Below, in pieces: positions 12,335-23,084 of a DNA stretch of 64,000 nucleotides. The DNA is from Flammula alnicola (taxonomy: Eukaryota > Basidiomycota > Agaricomycetes > Agaricales > Strophariaceae): contig JADNRV010000002.1 in NCBI GenBank assembly GCA_015499995.1, positions 558,001 through 622,000 of the forward strand, read 5' to 3'. The number at the start of each line of letters is the position of its first letter. Position 1 is the stretch's first letter. Under the pieces are notes generated by a model that made no database searches, was not told the origin of the DNA, and saw nothing but the letters and a program-made list of their open reading frames with translations. Made by a program: the position numbers and the translations under genes.

Positions 12335-12730
12335 ATAAGTAAACAAATAATTAATTATTGTGACAAGAAATACATAATTGTCACCGTCACGGTTACACTT
12401 TGGACACTCTGTTTACACACACGAGGCTCTGCTCACACTGTCCTCGTCGTCCCTGCCCCTTCTTTTTTTCCTTCAAAGCTAGCCGCCAGCGCCTCAAGAA
12501 CGCTTGGTCGGCGTTGGCCTCTTTTCGTCTTCGCAAATATTCAAAAGCAATCCTTCGTTTTCAGTTTCCTCCTATTTCCCTGAAACCAGTAATCTTCAAC
12601 AAACTTCCGATACCCCTTGGATACTTCACTCTCTTTGCCTACACCCGCCAACTCCCAGCTCGCATATCGCCTTAGGACTTCCCTCGACCTGCCTCGCTTC
12701 AAATATCTATACATTATAATCAACCTTAAC
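12335..12730. promoter_or_regulatory. Intergenic region / BYR4 upstream region
   Basis: 396 bp between NRDE2 and the BYR4 homologue, both on the plus strand. The second half is pyrimidine-rich with many CT stretches, as is common in fungal leaders just before a start codon. I see no gene. Confidence 0.45.
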
Positions 12731-15452
12731 ATGGCCCATGTACCGGCCCCGACTCTTGTCCTACCCCGAGAAGAATGGCCAGATGCAGATTTTGACCTCC
12801 CAGAAGGCGCACCACTCCACGCACCATCGGACAAGGATGACGACGACGAAGATTGGGATATGGAGATGGACCTGGGTCAATCCGCAGGCTCAAAGGTCAA
12901 GGCTGTTGTCTCCGGACTGGTTGCCAGATCCGAGATATCAACTTCCGCCTCTCAATTGTCCGGTATCAATATTCGACCTCCGCTGCATCTGCCAGATTTC
13001 GATGATGACGATGATGAAGAAGGCATATCTACTATCAAAGCGTCGGCTCTTCTGACCGCCGTTTATGCCAAAGCACCTGCTAAGCCCGTCGTCGACCCCA
13101 TCGATGAGGACTTCGAGGACGGTTTTGCCTTGCCGACGGACCTTACGCAACTTTCACTCGCCCCTTTGTCCCTCAGCCATCGAGCGTCAAAGAACTCTCT
13201 TGAATGGGGAGATAAAGATAACTCATCGTCCTCTCAGTCTTCAGATGCCTACTCCACTCTTGGTTTCGCTGAGGCCTCTCCTTCATCAAACTCGACTTCC
13301 TCTCCCTCTCTACCCGACACCGAAACGGAGGAGGAAGACGACGAGCTTGAAGGACTGATCTTGCCTTCCGCTTTGTTTGAATCAGGACAAAGCGCTCGTC
13401 AACTCAAGAAGATTCTTGACATGAAGAAAAAGGCTCAACCAACCCCCAAGTCGGTTAATGTTTCCAAACCTGATCCGGATGATGATTTCGAGATCGGTCT
13501 CATTATCAATGACGATGTCGATTTGAGCCCTAGTCGCCTAATATACAACACCCAACACCAGTCGCAGCGCATTTTTAATCGCAGTAATAGCATTCCTCCT
13601 CAGCGGCCATCGAGACCTAAGTTGGATCGCTCCAAATCGCCTAACAATCCACCAACTTCTTCTGCAAGGCAGTTGCAGAAAATTCGGCTTTCACCGTCAC
13701 CACCCCTTCGACCACCTTCTCGTTCACAGCAAAACTTTTCGGCCCTCGTCCCAAACTTTCCGACACCAAATACACCGCCAACGTCCAACAATAATTTCCT
13801 TTCCGTGAAGCCTGGAAGTCTTCGTGGCCAAAAGTCTCATTCGGGTCTTAAGCCACCAACCCCTCCCGGTTCGACGCGAAAGCTGAGCCGTAAAGCATCT
13901 TTGTCCTCTCTGATCGAGTCCAGTAATGCGCAAGCATCAGGCTCTAGCTCGACAGCACCAGATCAGAGCAAACTTGCTCGCTACGAGGAACCGACAGCGG
14001 CCTCGCGAGCAAAGACCCATAAAAGTTCAACAAGTCGAATGCACGATTTCAAAGTCCCACCTACGCGACCCTGTACCCCGTCTTCCAATCCTGCAGCTCT
14101 TCGCCTGACTATGCCCACACAATCTCGCCTGCGATCGCGGCCTGCATTATCCCAGGTCTTTGGAGGTCCCTCTGCACCCAGCCTAGAGTCGCCTCTCATG
14201 CGTTCTTCGTCTCCACTCCCACCGCGCCCACCTTCAAGTTCAGCTCTCCGCGCATCTGCGCCCTCTCGCACTACAACAACCACCCCCCTGTCGTCCCAAA
14301 GCTTCTACGGCGTCCCAAGCGTCCACGAACATATGGCGACGGAACAGAGCTGGATGGCATCGAAGACCTTCCCACTGATCGAGAAAAGGAGGTCCGTTAT
14401 CGAGTACAGCCTAAAGGTTTCGGCAACCGAATTCCTGGCGCAACCTTTGCATCGAAAGCCGGGGATAAGGATAAGGCAGCGGACAAAGGCACGGTGAGAA
14501 AGAAAGGCAAACGTGAAGGTTCTGTCACAAATGGTAAATTCTTTTTTCTTCTTTTCCAACTTTCAATTTAATAAATCCTGTAGAACCTGCAGTAGCCTTG
14601 GCACCTTCAACAAACACATTGCGGCGAACAACAACTCGCATTGAATTTCCTACATCAGCTTCTGCCTTGAGCGAGGTCCTTCCGAAGAAGAAGAAAAACG
14701 TGTCTTCCCCTACCAATGCGACAACAAAGCGGAAACCGACACTCATCCGCAATCTAGGTAGCACAAATGCCCCCAAAGGTGCGTATTCTTTTTCTTTTAT
14801 ACTACAAGCCACCTCATAAAGTCTCACAGTTATTGGAGATATGAAGTGGAATCCACAAACTCTTCGATGGGAAGGCAATGACCAAGTCCTCCGTGACTTT
14901 GATGTCGCTGTTGGAACATCAACCCGGCCTGCTCTCATCACCCACCTTACTGGTTCGGGAATCGGCTCGCCAGTGGGTTCATTTGCATCTGGCGCGCGGA
15001 TAGTGGGTAATATGGTTTTCGATCCAACACGAATGTGTTGGGTGTCAACCTTACCGCCAGATGAAGATGAACCTGATGTTTTTGCGAATCTGGCCGACGA
15101 TGAAGAAGACGGTGATGCTTGGGAAACCCAAGGTGGCACAATACGTGCCAATGTTCCGCGTACCGTCGACGTGCCCATGTCAAGAAGGTCGTCTGATGCC
15201 CAACGGGAGGAATCTAGCCCCGGCAGCCATTCGCGCACAATGTCAGAGTCAGGCAGTGAGCGAGGGTCACGAGCCTCGATGGTTGTGTGTGATGTGGATG
15301 ACGCCTTCATTGAAAATTGCCGCAATGCAGAAGAACGCCATCGCGTTGAGATGAAAGGTTGGAAGACCTCACTCACCAAACGTGACACTTCACTGGCTTC
15401 AGATCGTTCTTACCTTTTCGAAATCAGAGCTCTTGCTACGCGCAAGTACTGA
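12731..15452 (+). CDS. BYR4: Byr4/Bfa1-like cytokinesis GAP component (frame broken)
   Basis: Byr4/Bfa1 with Cdc16/Bub2 forms the two-component GAP for the Spg1/Tem1 GTPase at the spindle pole and restrains septation. The long first exon from ATG 12731 is acidic and serine/proline-rich, starting MAHVPAPTLVLPREEWPDAD. Family hallmarks come later: RTYGDGTELDGIEDLPTDRE near 14325-14385, RVQPKGFGNRIPG, then VIGDMKWNPQTLRWEGND and NMVFDPTRMCWVSTLPPDED. The tail contains EERHRVEMKGWK and stops at TGA 15450-15452. Two short introns near 14535 and 14780 fit. The first exon frame and the YGDGTELDG frame differ by one base. Adding one C to the C6 run 14283-14288 joins TTTTP to PVVPKLLRRPKRPRTYGDG. The protein would be about 870 residues. 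Confidence 0.87.
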
Positions 15453-15875
15453 GTTTGAGCTCTCATTATGCTTACCCTTCACTCTGCTTCGCCTTCCTGA
15501 ACTATGTCAATATGTATAGTCTGTTCCTTCGACATCTTATTATGTTGTTTTTTATACCTTTTTTCTACCTCCTCGATTTGCCTTATATTGGTATAATGTC
15601 ACACTCATTTGTAATCGTCCCGTACGCAATGGAATTTTCAACTGCATTCTTTCTCTCGAGTTACATATCTCTATAATTCATTCGTTCGTTCGTGCCTCCT
15701 TAGACCTCCTTGAGTTTTGAAGCTGAGCTTGAACTCCATAGCGGGAAAGCCAATCCGTTGTGGATGCGGAAATATGTCAGGCTTATGAAAACATGGGCAG
15801 AAACGACGGAAGGAGCCCAATTGATTGCCTTCGCACTGCACCCCTTTTCGCTGGTTCAAATTGAAGTGCCCCGAC
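15453..15875. other. Intergenic region, BYR4 to ureD
   Basis: 423 bp, AT- and T-rich in the first half (probable BYR4 3' UTR) and mixed composition before ureD. I see no supported exon. Confidence 0.4.
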
Positions 15876-16883
15876 ATGCAAGCTCAATCCACTCTCCTTG
15901 CCCGACCGAATGCTGGAGGTGGCTGCATTTCAATCTCACTGCATGGCGAAAGAGCAGTCATTTCGGAAATGTTTTCAACTTATCCTTTGAAACTCTTATC
16001 CCCATACATCCACGGTGGAACAGCCCTCGTTTATCTCCTAACCTATGGAGGAGGTCTCGTTGGTGGCGACGAAGTGGATCTCGCGGTGAATATAGAGTTG
16101 GGAGCAAGGCTGATACTCTTGTCCCAGGTGAGTTCTTGATGAATAGTGATCGTGATATCATCGTCCAATTTCATATCTCCAGGGAACAACCAAAGTCTTC
16201 AAGACGCGTCCAGGAAGGCGTCTGGCGTCCATCAAAATCGAGGACCCTTGTTTTGCCTTGACTTCAAACCACGATGATGCTCGCGCCTTTTCAACGAGGC
16301 AGACTCTTGACTTTCGAATCGCACCGAAAAGCCTTCTACTTTTACTACCAGAACCTGTAACATGCTTTCGGGATGCGTTTTACAGCCAAAGTCAAAGATT
16401 CCACATACAAGAGGATGGATCTGCCGTGATTCTGGACTGGATAACTTCTGGACGTGTGTCCATCGGCGAGGAATGGGCCTTCTCTCATTACTACAGCGTC
16501 AATGAAATCTTCACGACGAAAAGAGGATAGCCAAAGATGTGATGCTGTTGGATAATGAAGAGCTCGGTCATCAGGTTCCAAACAGACCCCTGCGACAGCG
16601 CCTTCTGCCCTACTCGTGCTACGCGATGCTCATCCTCTATGGCCCTCAGGTGCAATCTATCATCACGGATATCACCCGTCGATACGATCAAATCTCAGTC
16701 TTTAAGACTAGAACGCCTGCTCAATTAATATGGTCACTTAGCCCAATCGATTCGACAAAACAGGGGGTGGTGGTTAGAGTGGCAGGAATAGAAACGCAGA
16801 CGGTTAAAGGATGGCTTAAGGAAACACTATCTGGCCTTGAAGGACTGGTCGGAATGGACGTGTATCGACGAGCGTTTCCATAA
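15876..16883 (+). CDS. ureD: Urease accessory protein UreD (frame broken)
   Basis: UreD scaffolds the UreF/UreG complex that delivers nickel to urease. The ATG at 15876 gives MQAQSTLLARPNAGGG, then SEMFSTYPLKLLSPY, the glycine-rich TYGGGLVGGDEVDLAV and, after one intron, GTTKVFKTRPGR. Core family motifs are LLLLPEPVTCFRDA and WITSGRVSIGEEWAFSHYYS followed by VNEIF. The C-terminus has RLLPYSCYAMLILYGP and ends at TAA 16881-16883, giving about 317 residues. The upstream frame hits TAG at 16528 just after VNEIFTTKRG, while the conserved continuation IAKDVMLLDNEELG lies one frame away. Adding one A to the A4 run 16519-16522 gives VNEIFTTKKRIAKDVML. Downstream lies a Dal5-type permease. Confidence 0.88.
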
Positions 16884-17568
16884 TAAGATGGATTTGCTTG
16901 GCAAGTTTGTATGTGTTCTGCTGCCCTTCTAACTTCGCAAACTGATGAGACCCTCGCTTATATTGACATCGCAGCAGCCAAGCCATGCAATTCCGAGAAC
17001 TCGTTAAACCGACTCTTCTGAATTTAGCAGACGCATTTTACTTCTTGAACATCACGGCAACTTACACGCCCACTTCAGTGATATCTGGCGATTTGCGACA
17101 GCTGCGAATCGATGGGAAAATCAGAGTAAGTACCACACGTTTGGCGTTCTGACAGGTCAGCCTGATGTAGGTCGGTTTTATATCTATGATCCATTCCCCG
17201 CCCAACTCCGATGCAGAGCATGAATTCGGACCACGAGGCAGAAAACAAAAACAACTCGCCTACGCTGATTGTTACCTTGCCTTATTCATTTATCGGCGCC
17301 CAATGCCGGATATCCCCTATGTTCTGACTCTCTTCGGATAGCGTTCGGAAAGGTCGTGCTTTTCGCGCCCCTCCTTATCTAACTTAAGCACCTTTCTCAC
17401 CCAATCGTCACCCATGTCAAGATGTACCTAGGCAATCTACTTCTTATCACGAGTGACGTGGAAATAAAAAAACGGGCATCGGAGGCTACGGTTAGGCGGC
17501 TACTATATGAAGTCATGTCTTTCCCCACTCTCCAAATCTTCAAGTCATCTATTTCTAACCCGGTTGTG
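16884..17568. promoter_or_regulatory. Upstream region of the Dal5-type permease
   Basis: 685 bp without a supportable gene, between ureD and the permease. On the reverse strand three HGATAR-type GATA-factor motifs occur at 17290-17295, 17375-17380 and 17444-17449. About two are expected by chance in this length, so they are only suggestive of nitrogen regulation. A tttatat stretch lies near 17180. Confidence 0.35.
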
Positions 17569-19992
17569 ATGGATACGAACTCCTTCTCTAAAGACGAGAT
17601 GAAAGGCAGCGAGGTGCATCTCTCGGACGACTGGCATGAAAAAATCCTGCATCCGTGGCGTCCGTGGATGAGAAGAAACTCCTCTGGAAAATCGACCTCC
17701 ACGTTATTCCCTGGTTGGCGCTCCTGTATTTGCTCAACTTCTTAGACAGAGGAAGTGTTGGGAATGCTAAGGTTAGTTCATAACCCTCATATTTATCTGG
17801 CATTAGCTTCTAACCACTTTCGCCGATATTGTAGCTGTATAATCTCGAAGGGTCTATCAGCATTAATGACAAGCAATACCTAATGGCTTTGACGGTGTTC
17901 TTTTTCCCCTATGCTCTTCTTGAGGTTTGTCCTGCCGATTGTCTTCTTATGCTTTAAAACAGCTTATCGTTCCTCCTCCTACCAGCCGATAAGCAACGTC
18001 TTTCTACGCCGATTCCGTCCGTCCATCTACCTATCAACCATGATGCTCTCGTGGGGGCTTGTGATGGTAAAGACATAGCGCCAGAAACTTAATGCTATTA
18101 CTAAACGTTGACTTTTATGATCAGACCTTTCACGGCGTAATAAAAAATTATGGCGGTCTCATTAGTATGTTTCCTCTCCCTTGGAGCTTATGCAATATTA
18201 ATTTCTTTTCAGCTGTACGGGTTCTGCTTGGCGCCACAGAAGCTGGCCTTTACCCGGGAATTGTGTTTTATATCACCAGGCAAGTCGAAGCTAATTAATG
18301 GTGCAATGTAGAAAAATGAATATCTGAAACCAAACATCATGATCTAGCTGGTACAAACGTTCTGAGATGGGTTCACGCGTTGCGTTTTTTTTTTCCTCTG
18401 CAACTGTTGCCGGTGCCTTCAGTGGGTATCCTCCTAAATCATGAACAATAAAGTTACTAACATTCCATTGATTGACCAAGGTGGTCTGCTAGCTGCGGCC
18501 ATTTCAAACATGGATGGGATCGGCGGAAGGGCTGGTTTGTTTTTTGCTCTTTACCTTCTCAGCTGTGTCTTTAAGCTTAGTCTATTCTCCAAGGATGGGA
18601 GTGGATTTTTATTCTCGAAGGATTGGCGACTATCGTAATTTCGGTGGTATCCTATTGGGTAATTCAAGATTTTCCAACGACAGCCAAATTCTTGACAGAA
18701 GAAGAACGTAAGACATTCTACTCGTTAGAAAGGAAGGTTGCTGACAGTTTTCATAGGCGCGTTTGTTGTTCGTCGACTTGAAGATGATATGAGATTGAGT
18801 GCTGGTGGTGAATCATTCCAGACAAAATACATCTGGCAAAGTCTGGTTGATTGGAAGACTTGGGTTGCAAGTATGTACCAAATATGCTTACGGTGAAATT
18901 GGCTGATGTGAATGAAAGTGGGAATATACATGGGCTTGTAAGTTGGTCTGTATATGGTATTGACAGATCGTTTCCAATGAGACGTTTCAAATCTTAGCGA
19001 TGGGCCTTTATACGCATTCTCCCTGTTTACACCGTCCATCATTAACCAGGTGCGGTGCTCATTGAATAGGTTTCTACAAATTCTAACCATAGTTTCTAGC
19101 TCGGTGACTCTTTCTGTTCTACAGGCATACTTCATGACTGACTCCACCGCAGGTTTTCAAGCTACAGAAGCAAATCTCCTCTCGGTGCCTGTTTATGCCT
19201 GGGGCTGTTTTATGACATGCATTGTCGGCTTCATTGGCGACAGGATTGGTTCTCGCAGCTACATTAATTTGTGTGTAGAATCCATCTTAAACTTGTGAAG
19301 AGACGATGCAGAGGCGCTAATTTTTTACCTCGCGGAAGTACACTTTTTGGAGTTGGTTGATTGCATATTCCATCTTGATTGCATCACGAACACCTGCGCT
19401 TTCTTACTTTGCTGTTTATTTGGCAGTCTCGTGAGTACCATTCTCTTGAGTCTATGGAATGGCCGTTAATCTCCTATTCAGCGCCATTTACCCCACTATT
19501 CGTGAGTGTCAGACCCTTACTATGTTTCCGACGGTAGATAATGATTGCCGCAAAAGCAAATTCTGTCGCATGGGTTGCCAGCAATGTTGAAGGATCTTAC
19601 AAACGGGCTGTGACTCTTGGCATGGTTATTGGGTTCGGCAACATCAACGGAGCAATCACAGCTAACATCGTACGTCAATGTAGCATGTGCTGCCGTTGAA
19701 GAGCACGGACTGATAATGATTTGTTTATCAGTATCGCGCACAAGATCGACCCTGGTACCGTCTTGGCCATGCCATCGTCTTGGCGTATATTGCAATAGGC
19801 CTTATTTGTTCCATTATCTTTGCTGTACTCCTCAAGCGGGAAAATGCCCTTCGTGACCTCGGAGAGCGTGATGAGATCATCGCGGAGGTGGATAATAAAA
19901 GGGGCCATCAGCGCAATGGGACATATAACAGCGTGGAAGAAGCCAAAAAATCCAAAGGCGACGAGTGGAGTGGCTTTAGATACACTCTGTGA
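17569..19992 (+). CDS. MFS permease, anion:cation symporter family (Dal5/Tna1-like; frame broken near N-terminus)
   Basis: Twelve-helix transporter of the ACS family, whose fungal members import allantoate, nicotinate, pantothenate, biotin or similar organic anions. The ATG at 17569 opens a hydrophilic N-terminus (MDTNSFSKDEMKGSEVHLSD). The family block KKLLWKIDLHVIPW, then LALLYLLNFLDRGSVGNAK, follows one frame away. Adding one A to the A6 run 17639-17644 joins the two. Later exons give LMALTVFFFPYALLE, RVLLGATEAGLYPG, GWEWIFILEGLATIVIS, YPTIPNSVAWVASNVEGSYK and NINGAITANIYRAQDRPWYR, typical of this family. The hydrophilic C-tail ends at TAA 19992. About a dozen introns split roughly 500 codons. 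The substrate cannot be read from sequence; the ureD neighbour makes a nitrogen compound plausible but unproven. Confidence 0.85.
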
Positions 19993-20094
19993 TTGATTGG
20001 TCAAGCGTATGAACGTCTGAATGAGTGGATGTTTGTTGCTGAACTACTTATTAGATAAAATACAAATGGTGTAACGTGCACAACTTCATGCCCT

Positions 20095-22535
20095 TCATAG
20101 CATAAGTTTGTCGTCTAGGTTCTTGCAGATTGGGGCAGGTGTATGGATGGGTTCGTCAGCTTCGGGAGGTGAAGGGGTCTCTAGCGGAGCAGGAGCGCTC
20201 TTCTCCCCTCGATTTTCGTCGAGCCATTTGTCCATATCGTCAGAACGACCCACGAATGGCCGCTTGCCAAGAAGGCCGATCATGTCCTCACTAGAAATGC
20301 TGTAGTTCGTGGATCAAGAGACGGAAGAAAACTAGCTTACCGAGTGATGACCTCCTTGTCGAGCAGCAGCTTCGCAACCTTCTCGACATCTTCTCGATGC
20401 TCCGTGAGCAAGTTGCGCGTACGTTCGTATGCATTTGTAATCATCTTGCGGACCTCGGAGTCTAGCATCTCTGCCGTCTTCTCACTGAAGGGCTTCGTCC
20501 AACTCTCCTTGGCCGCGCGGTCACCTCCGTAACTCACAGGTCCAATTACATCGTTCATACCATAGTTCGCACATGCTTCGAAAGCCATGCGGGTAATTTT
20601 CTGCAGGTCATCTTGAGCACCAGTTGTGATGTTCTCTGACCGAAGAAAATCTCTTCCGAGACACGACCACCTAGAGTCATGCAGATTCGGTCGGTCATTT
20701 GCGGCGTCGACAGGAGGTAGCGGTCAGGGGGGAGATACTTCACAACCATTTAGTTGACTGCGTGTTTCTCAGAAAACGGTAAGACAATGAAGACTTACTT
20801 GAGCATAACCCAATGCACCAGCTCCCCTTGGGATGATGCTGACCTTCAGGAGGGGGTCGGCATGCTCCAAAAACCATCCGCAGATAGCGTGTCCGGCTTC
20901 GTGATAAGCAATCGTCTTCTTCTCCTCGGGACTGAGCACCCTGCTCTTCTTCTCCAGACCAACAATGACCCTCTCGATCGCAGTCTCGAAATCGATTGAC
21001 TGGACGTAGTCGGAGCCGCGACGAGCAGCGTGAAGTGCAGCCTCGTTGCAAACATTGGCGATGTCGGCGCCGGAGAAACCTGGTGTGAGGACGGCCATTT
21101 TCTGGGCGAATGAACTGATGTCAATCTTAAGCGACTCCTCAAGGCGAAGAGGTCCAAGATGGACAAGGTAAATACCCTTCCTTCCCGAAACATCAGGACG
21201 ATCGATGGCAATATGTCTGTCGAAACGTCCTGGACGCATAAGAGCGGGGTCCAAGACATCGGGTCTGTTTGTACCGGCGAGAACCACAATGTGTTCATTG
21301 GTCCCGAAACCGTCCATTTCAACGAGAAGTTGATTCAACGTCGACTCGCGTTCGTCATTGCCACCTAATGATCCACCTTTCCCCCTTGCTTTGCCGATAG
21401 CATCAATTTCGTCGATAAAGATGATGCAGGGGGCGTTCTTCTTCGCTGAGGCGAAAAGGTCGCGAACACGGGAGGATCCCACACCGACGAACATCTCCAC
21501 AAATTCGGATCCGGAGACTGATAAGAAAGGAACGGATGCTTCGCCGGCGGTTGCTTTGGCAAGGAGGGTTTTACCGGTACCTGGAGGACCTGACAGAATT
21601 GCACCTCGAGGAATTTTGGCTCCAAGCTTTTCGTATTTAGCCGGTTCCTTCAAGAATTTGACGAATTCCATAATTTCCTCCTTGGCCTCGTCCATACCTG
21701 CAACATCCTTGAACTTGACTTTGACTTCGGTATCCTTATTGAAAAGTTTGGCTCGGCTTTTACCAATGCTGAAGATACCACCACTTGAACTGCCTGAACC
21801 CCGTCTTGACATCCAGTAGAGGGCACCAAGCAAAAGAATCGTGGGGGCAAAATTAAGGAGGGCACCAACGGTTGAAATTTCTTCCTGGTAAGACACGGGT
21901 ATGCGCTCTCCGCTGGGAATGCTGAGTTCAGCCTGTGCATCGTCGAGTTTGCGTTCAAAGGCTTCGACGCTGCCTATTGAGAAGTAATACTCCGCACCTC
22001 CCACATGACTGGGGTGCATTAAGCCCGTCGCATTGGAATGAAGCTTGACACGGACTTGTTGCTTGTTGATGACTGTGAGACTGTCCACGAGGCCCTTGTC
22101 AAGAAAAGCTGTCCTAAATTCCTGCCATGTTATTTCCCGCGATGAACCGAGGCCTGAATTTGACCATGCAAGATATGCGAGTGCAGATGCAAGGATTAGA
22201 GTGACCTGGGGACTGGAAAAGCCGTTATTAGGTGGAGGTTCTTCGTTATTGCGACGATTCCGAGGGGGTTCGGAGTCATTTTCCGAAGATGAGGACTCTC
22301 TTTGCTGCTGCTTTCGCTGCGATTGTTGATATTGCTGGAAGAAGCCTTCTAGAGCCTTGGGTAATTCTGGCTTTAGAGGTTTCTCGTCGTCCTTGCGGAT
22401 TTCTTTTTCCTCTTCCTTCTGATTTTTCTTGTCGCTAGTAGGTGGATTGGAGGGAGTGGCAAGGGTACGGATCGCAGAGACGGCGACTCTGCGAGGCCTC
22501 AGCAGCGCGGCTGCCTTGATTGAACGAGAAAGCAT
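20095..22535 (-). CDS. AFG3: Mitochondrial m-AAA protease (Afg3/Yta12, FtsH family; frame broken)
   Basis: Inner-membrane ATP-dependent zinc protease facing the matrix, which degrades unassembled proteins and matures MrpL32. The ATG at 22535 starts [20 protein letters not shown], a clear presequence. Next are a basic coiled stretch, a first membrane helix ([18 protein letters not shown]) and a second ([15 protein letters not shown]). The AAA module has Walker A GPPGTGKT, Walker [13 protein letters not shown] and the SRH region [10 protein letters not shown]. The zinc site is HEAGH, within [20 protein letters not shown] long intron-split tail has [12 protein letters not shown]. Near 20640-20641 the frame breaks: [11 protein letters not shown] is followed by [20 protein letters not shown] one frame away, and one extra base repairs it. 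The protein is about 760 residues. This subunit type is respiration-critical. Confidence 0.93.
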
Positions 22536-23084
22536 GGGAGAGAAGAGTCAGCAGATTCCCGCTACAAATTCACTTGTGACCCAGCCGTACTCAGCCGCGC
22601 ACTTACGTAACTAATACACTCGGCCTTCGACTTCTACATAGCTCCGCGACCACGGGAGGCCGATGCCGATGCCGCATTGCTCTAGTATTACATATTTGCA
22701 GCATTACCATCAGCGATTCATCGATTATGAATGATGTAGTGAGCAGGATGGGATGGAGCGGAAAGGTCCGAGGCCAAAGTGTTGCCGTGCGGCGTGGTCC
22801 GGCGTAGCCTACGCGGCTTGAGCCACGGCACCTTTATGCAACGGGAGAGGGAAAACTTGTTCCAAAGCGTACCTTGTTCTTGGTCCAAAAATTTCATCTA
22901 CATATCTCGCCTTGTCTTTCTTCTATAAGTATGACCGTTTGAAAGATCTTGTTATGCAAGGACTTCAAACCCAGAAAGACAGATGTTCTGTGCGGAAGTT
23001 AACCGCACTTTCGAGTCCTGCTGGTTAATAATGTCGACTGAAAAGGTGTTTCTCTTTTCTATTTGTAAAAAAACAAGGTAAACA
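22536..23084. other. Intergenic region upstream of AFG3
   Basis: 549 bp between the start of the m-AAA protease gene and the stop of the epoxide-hydrolase-like gene, both on the minus strand. It holds the AFG3 promoter and has a GC-rich patch around 22740-22830. I see no gene or repeat. Confidence 0.4.

Noticed and set aside
20586..20640. In-frame skip (intron) to repair the AFG3 break
   Set aside because: The only nearby GT..AG pair would delete the conserved TTGAQDD motif, so a missing base is the better reading.
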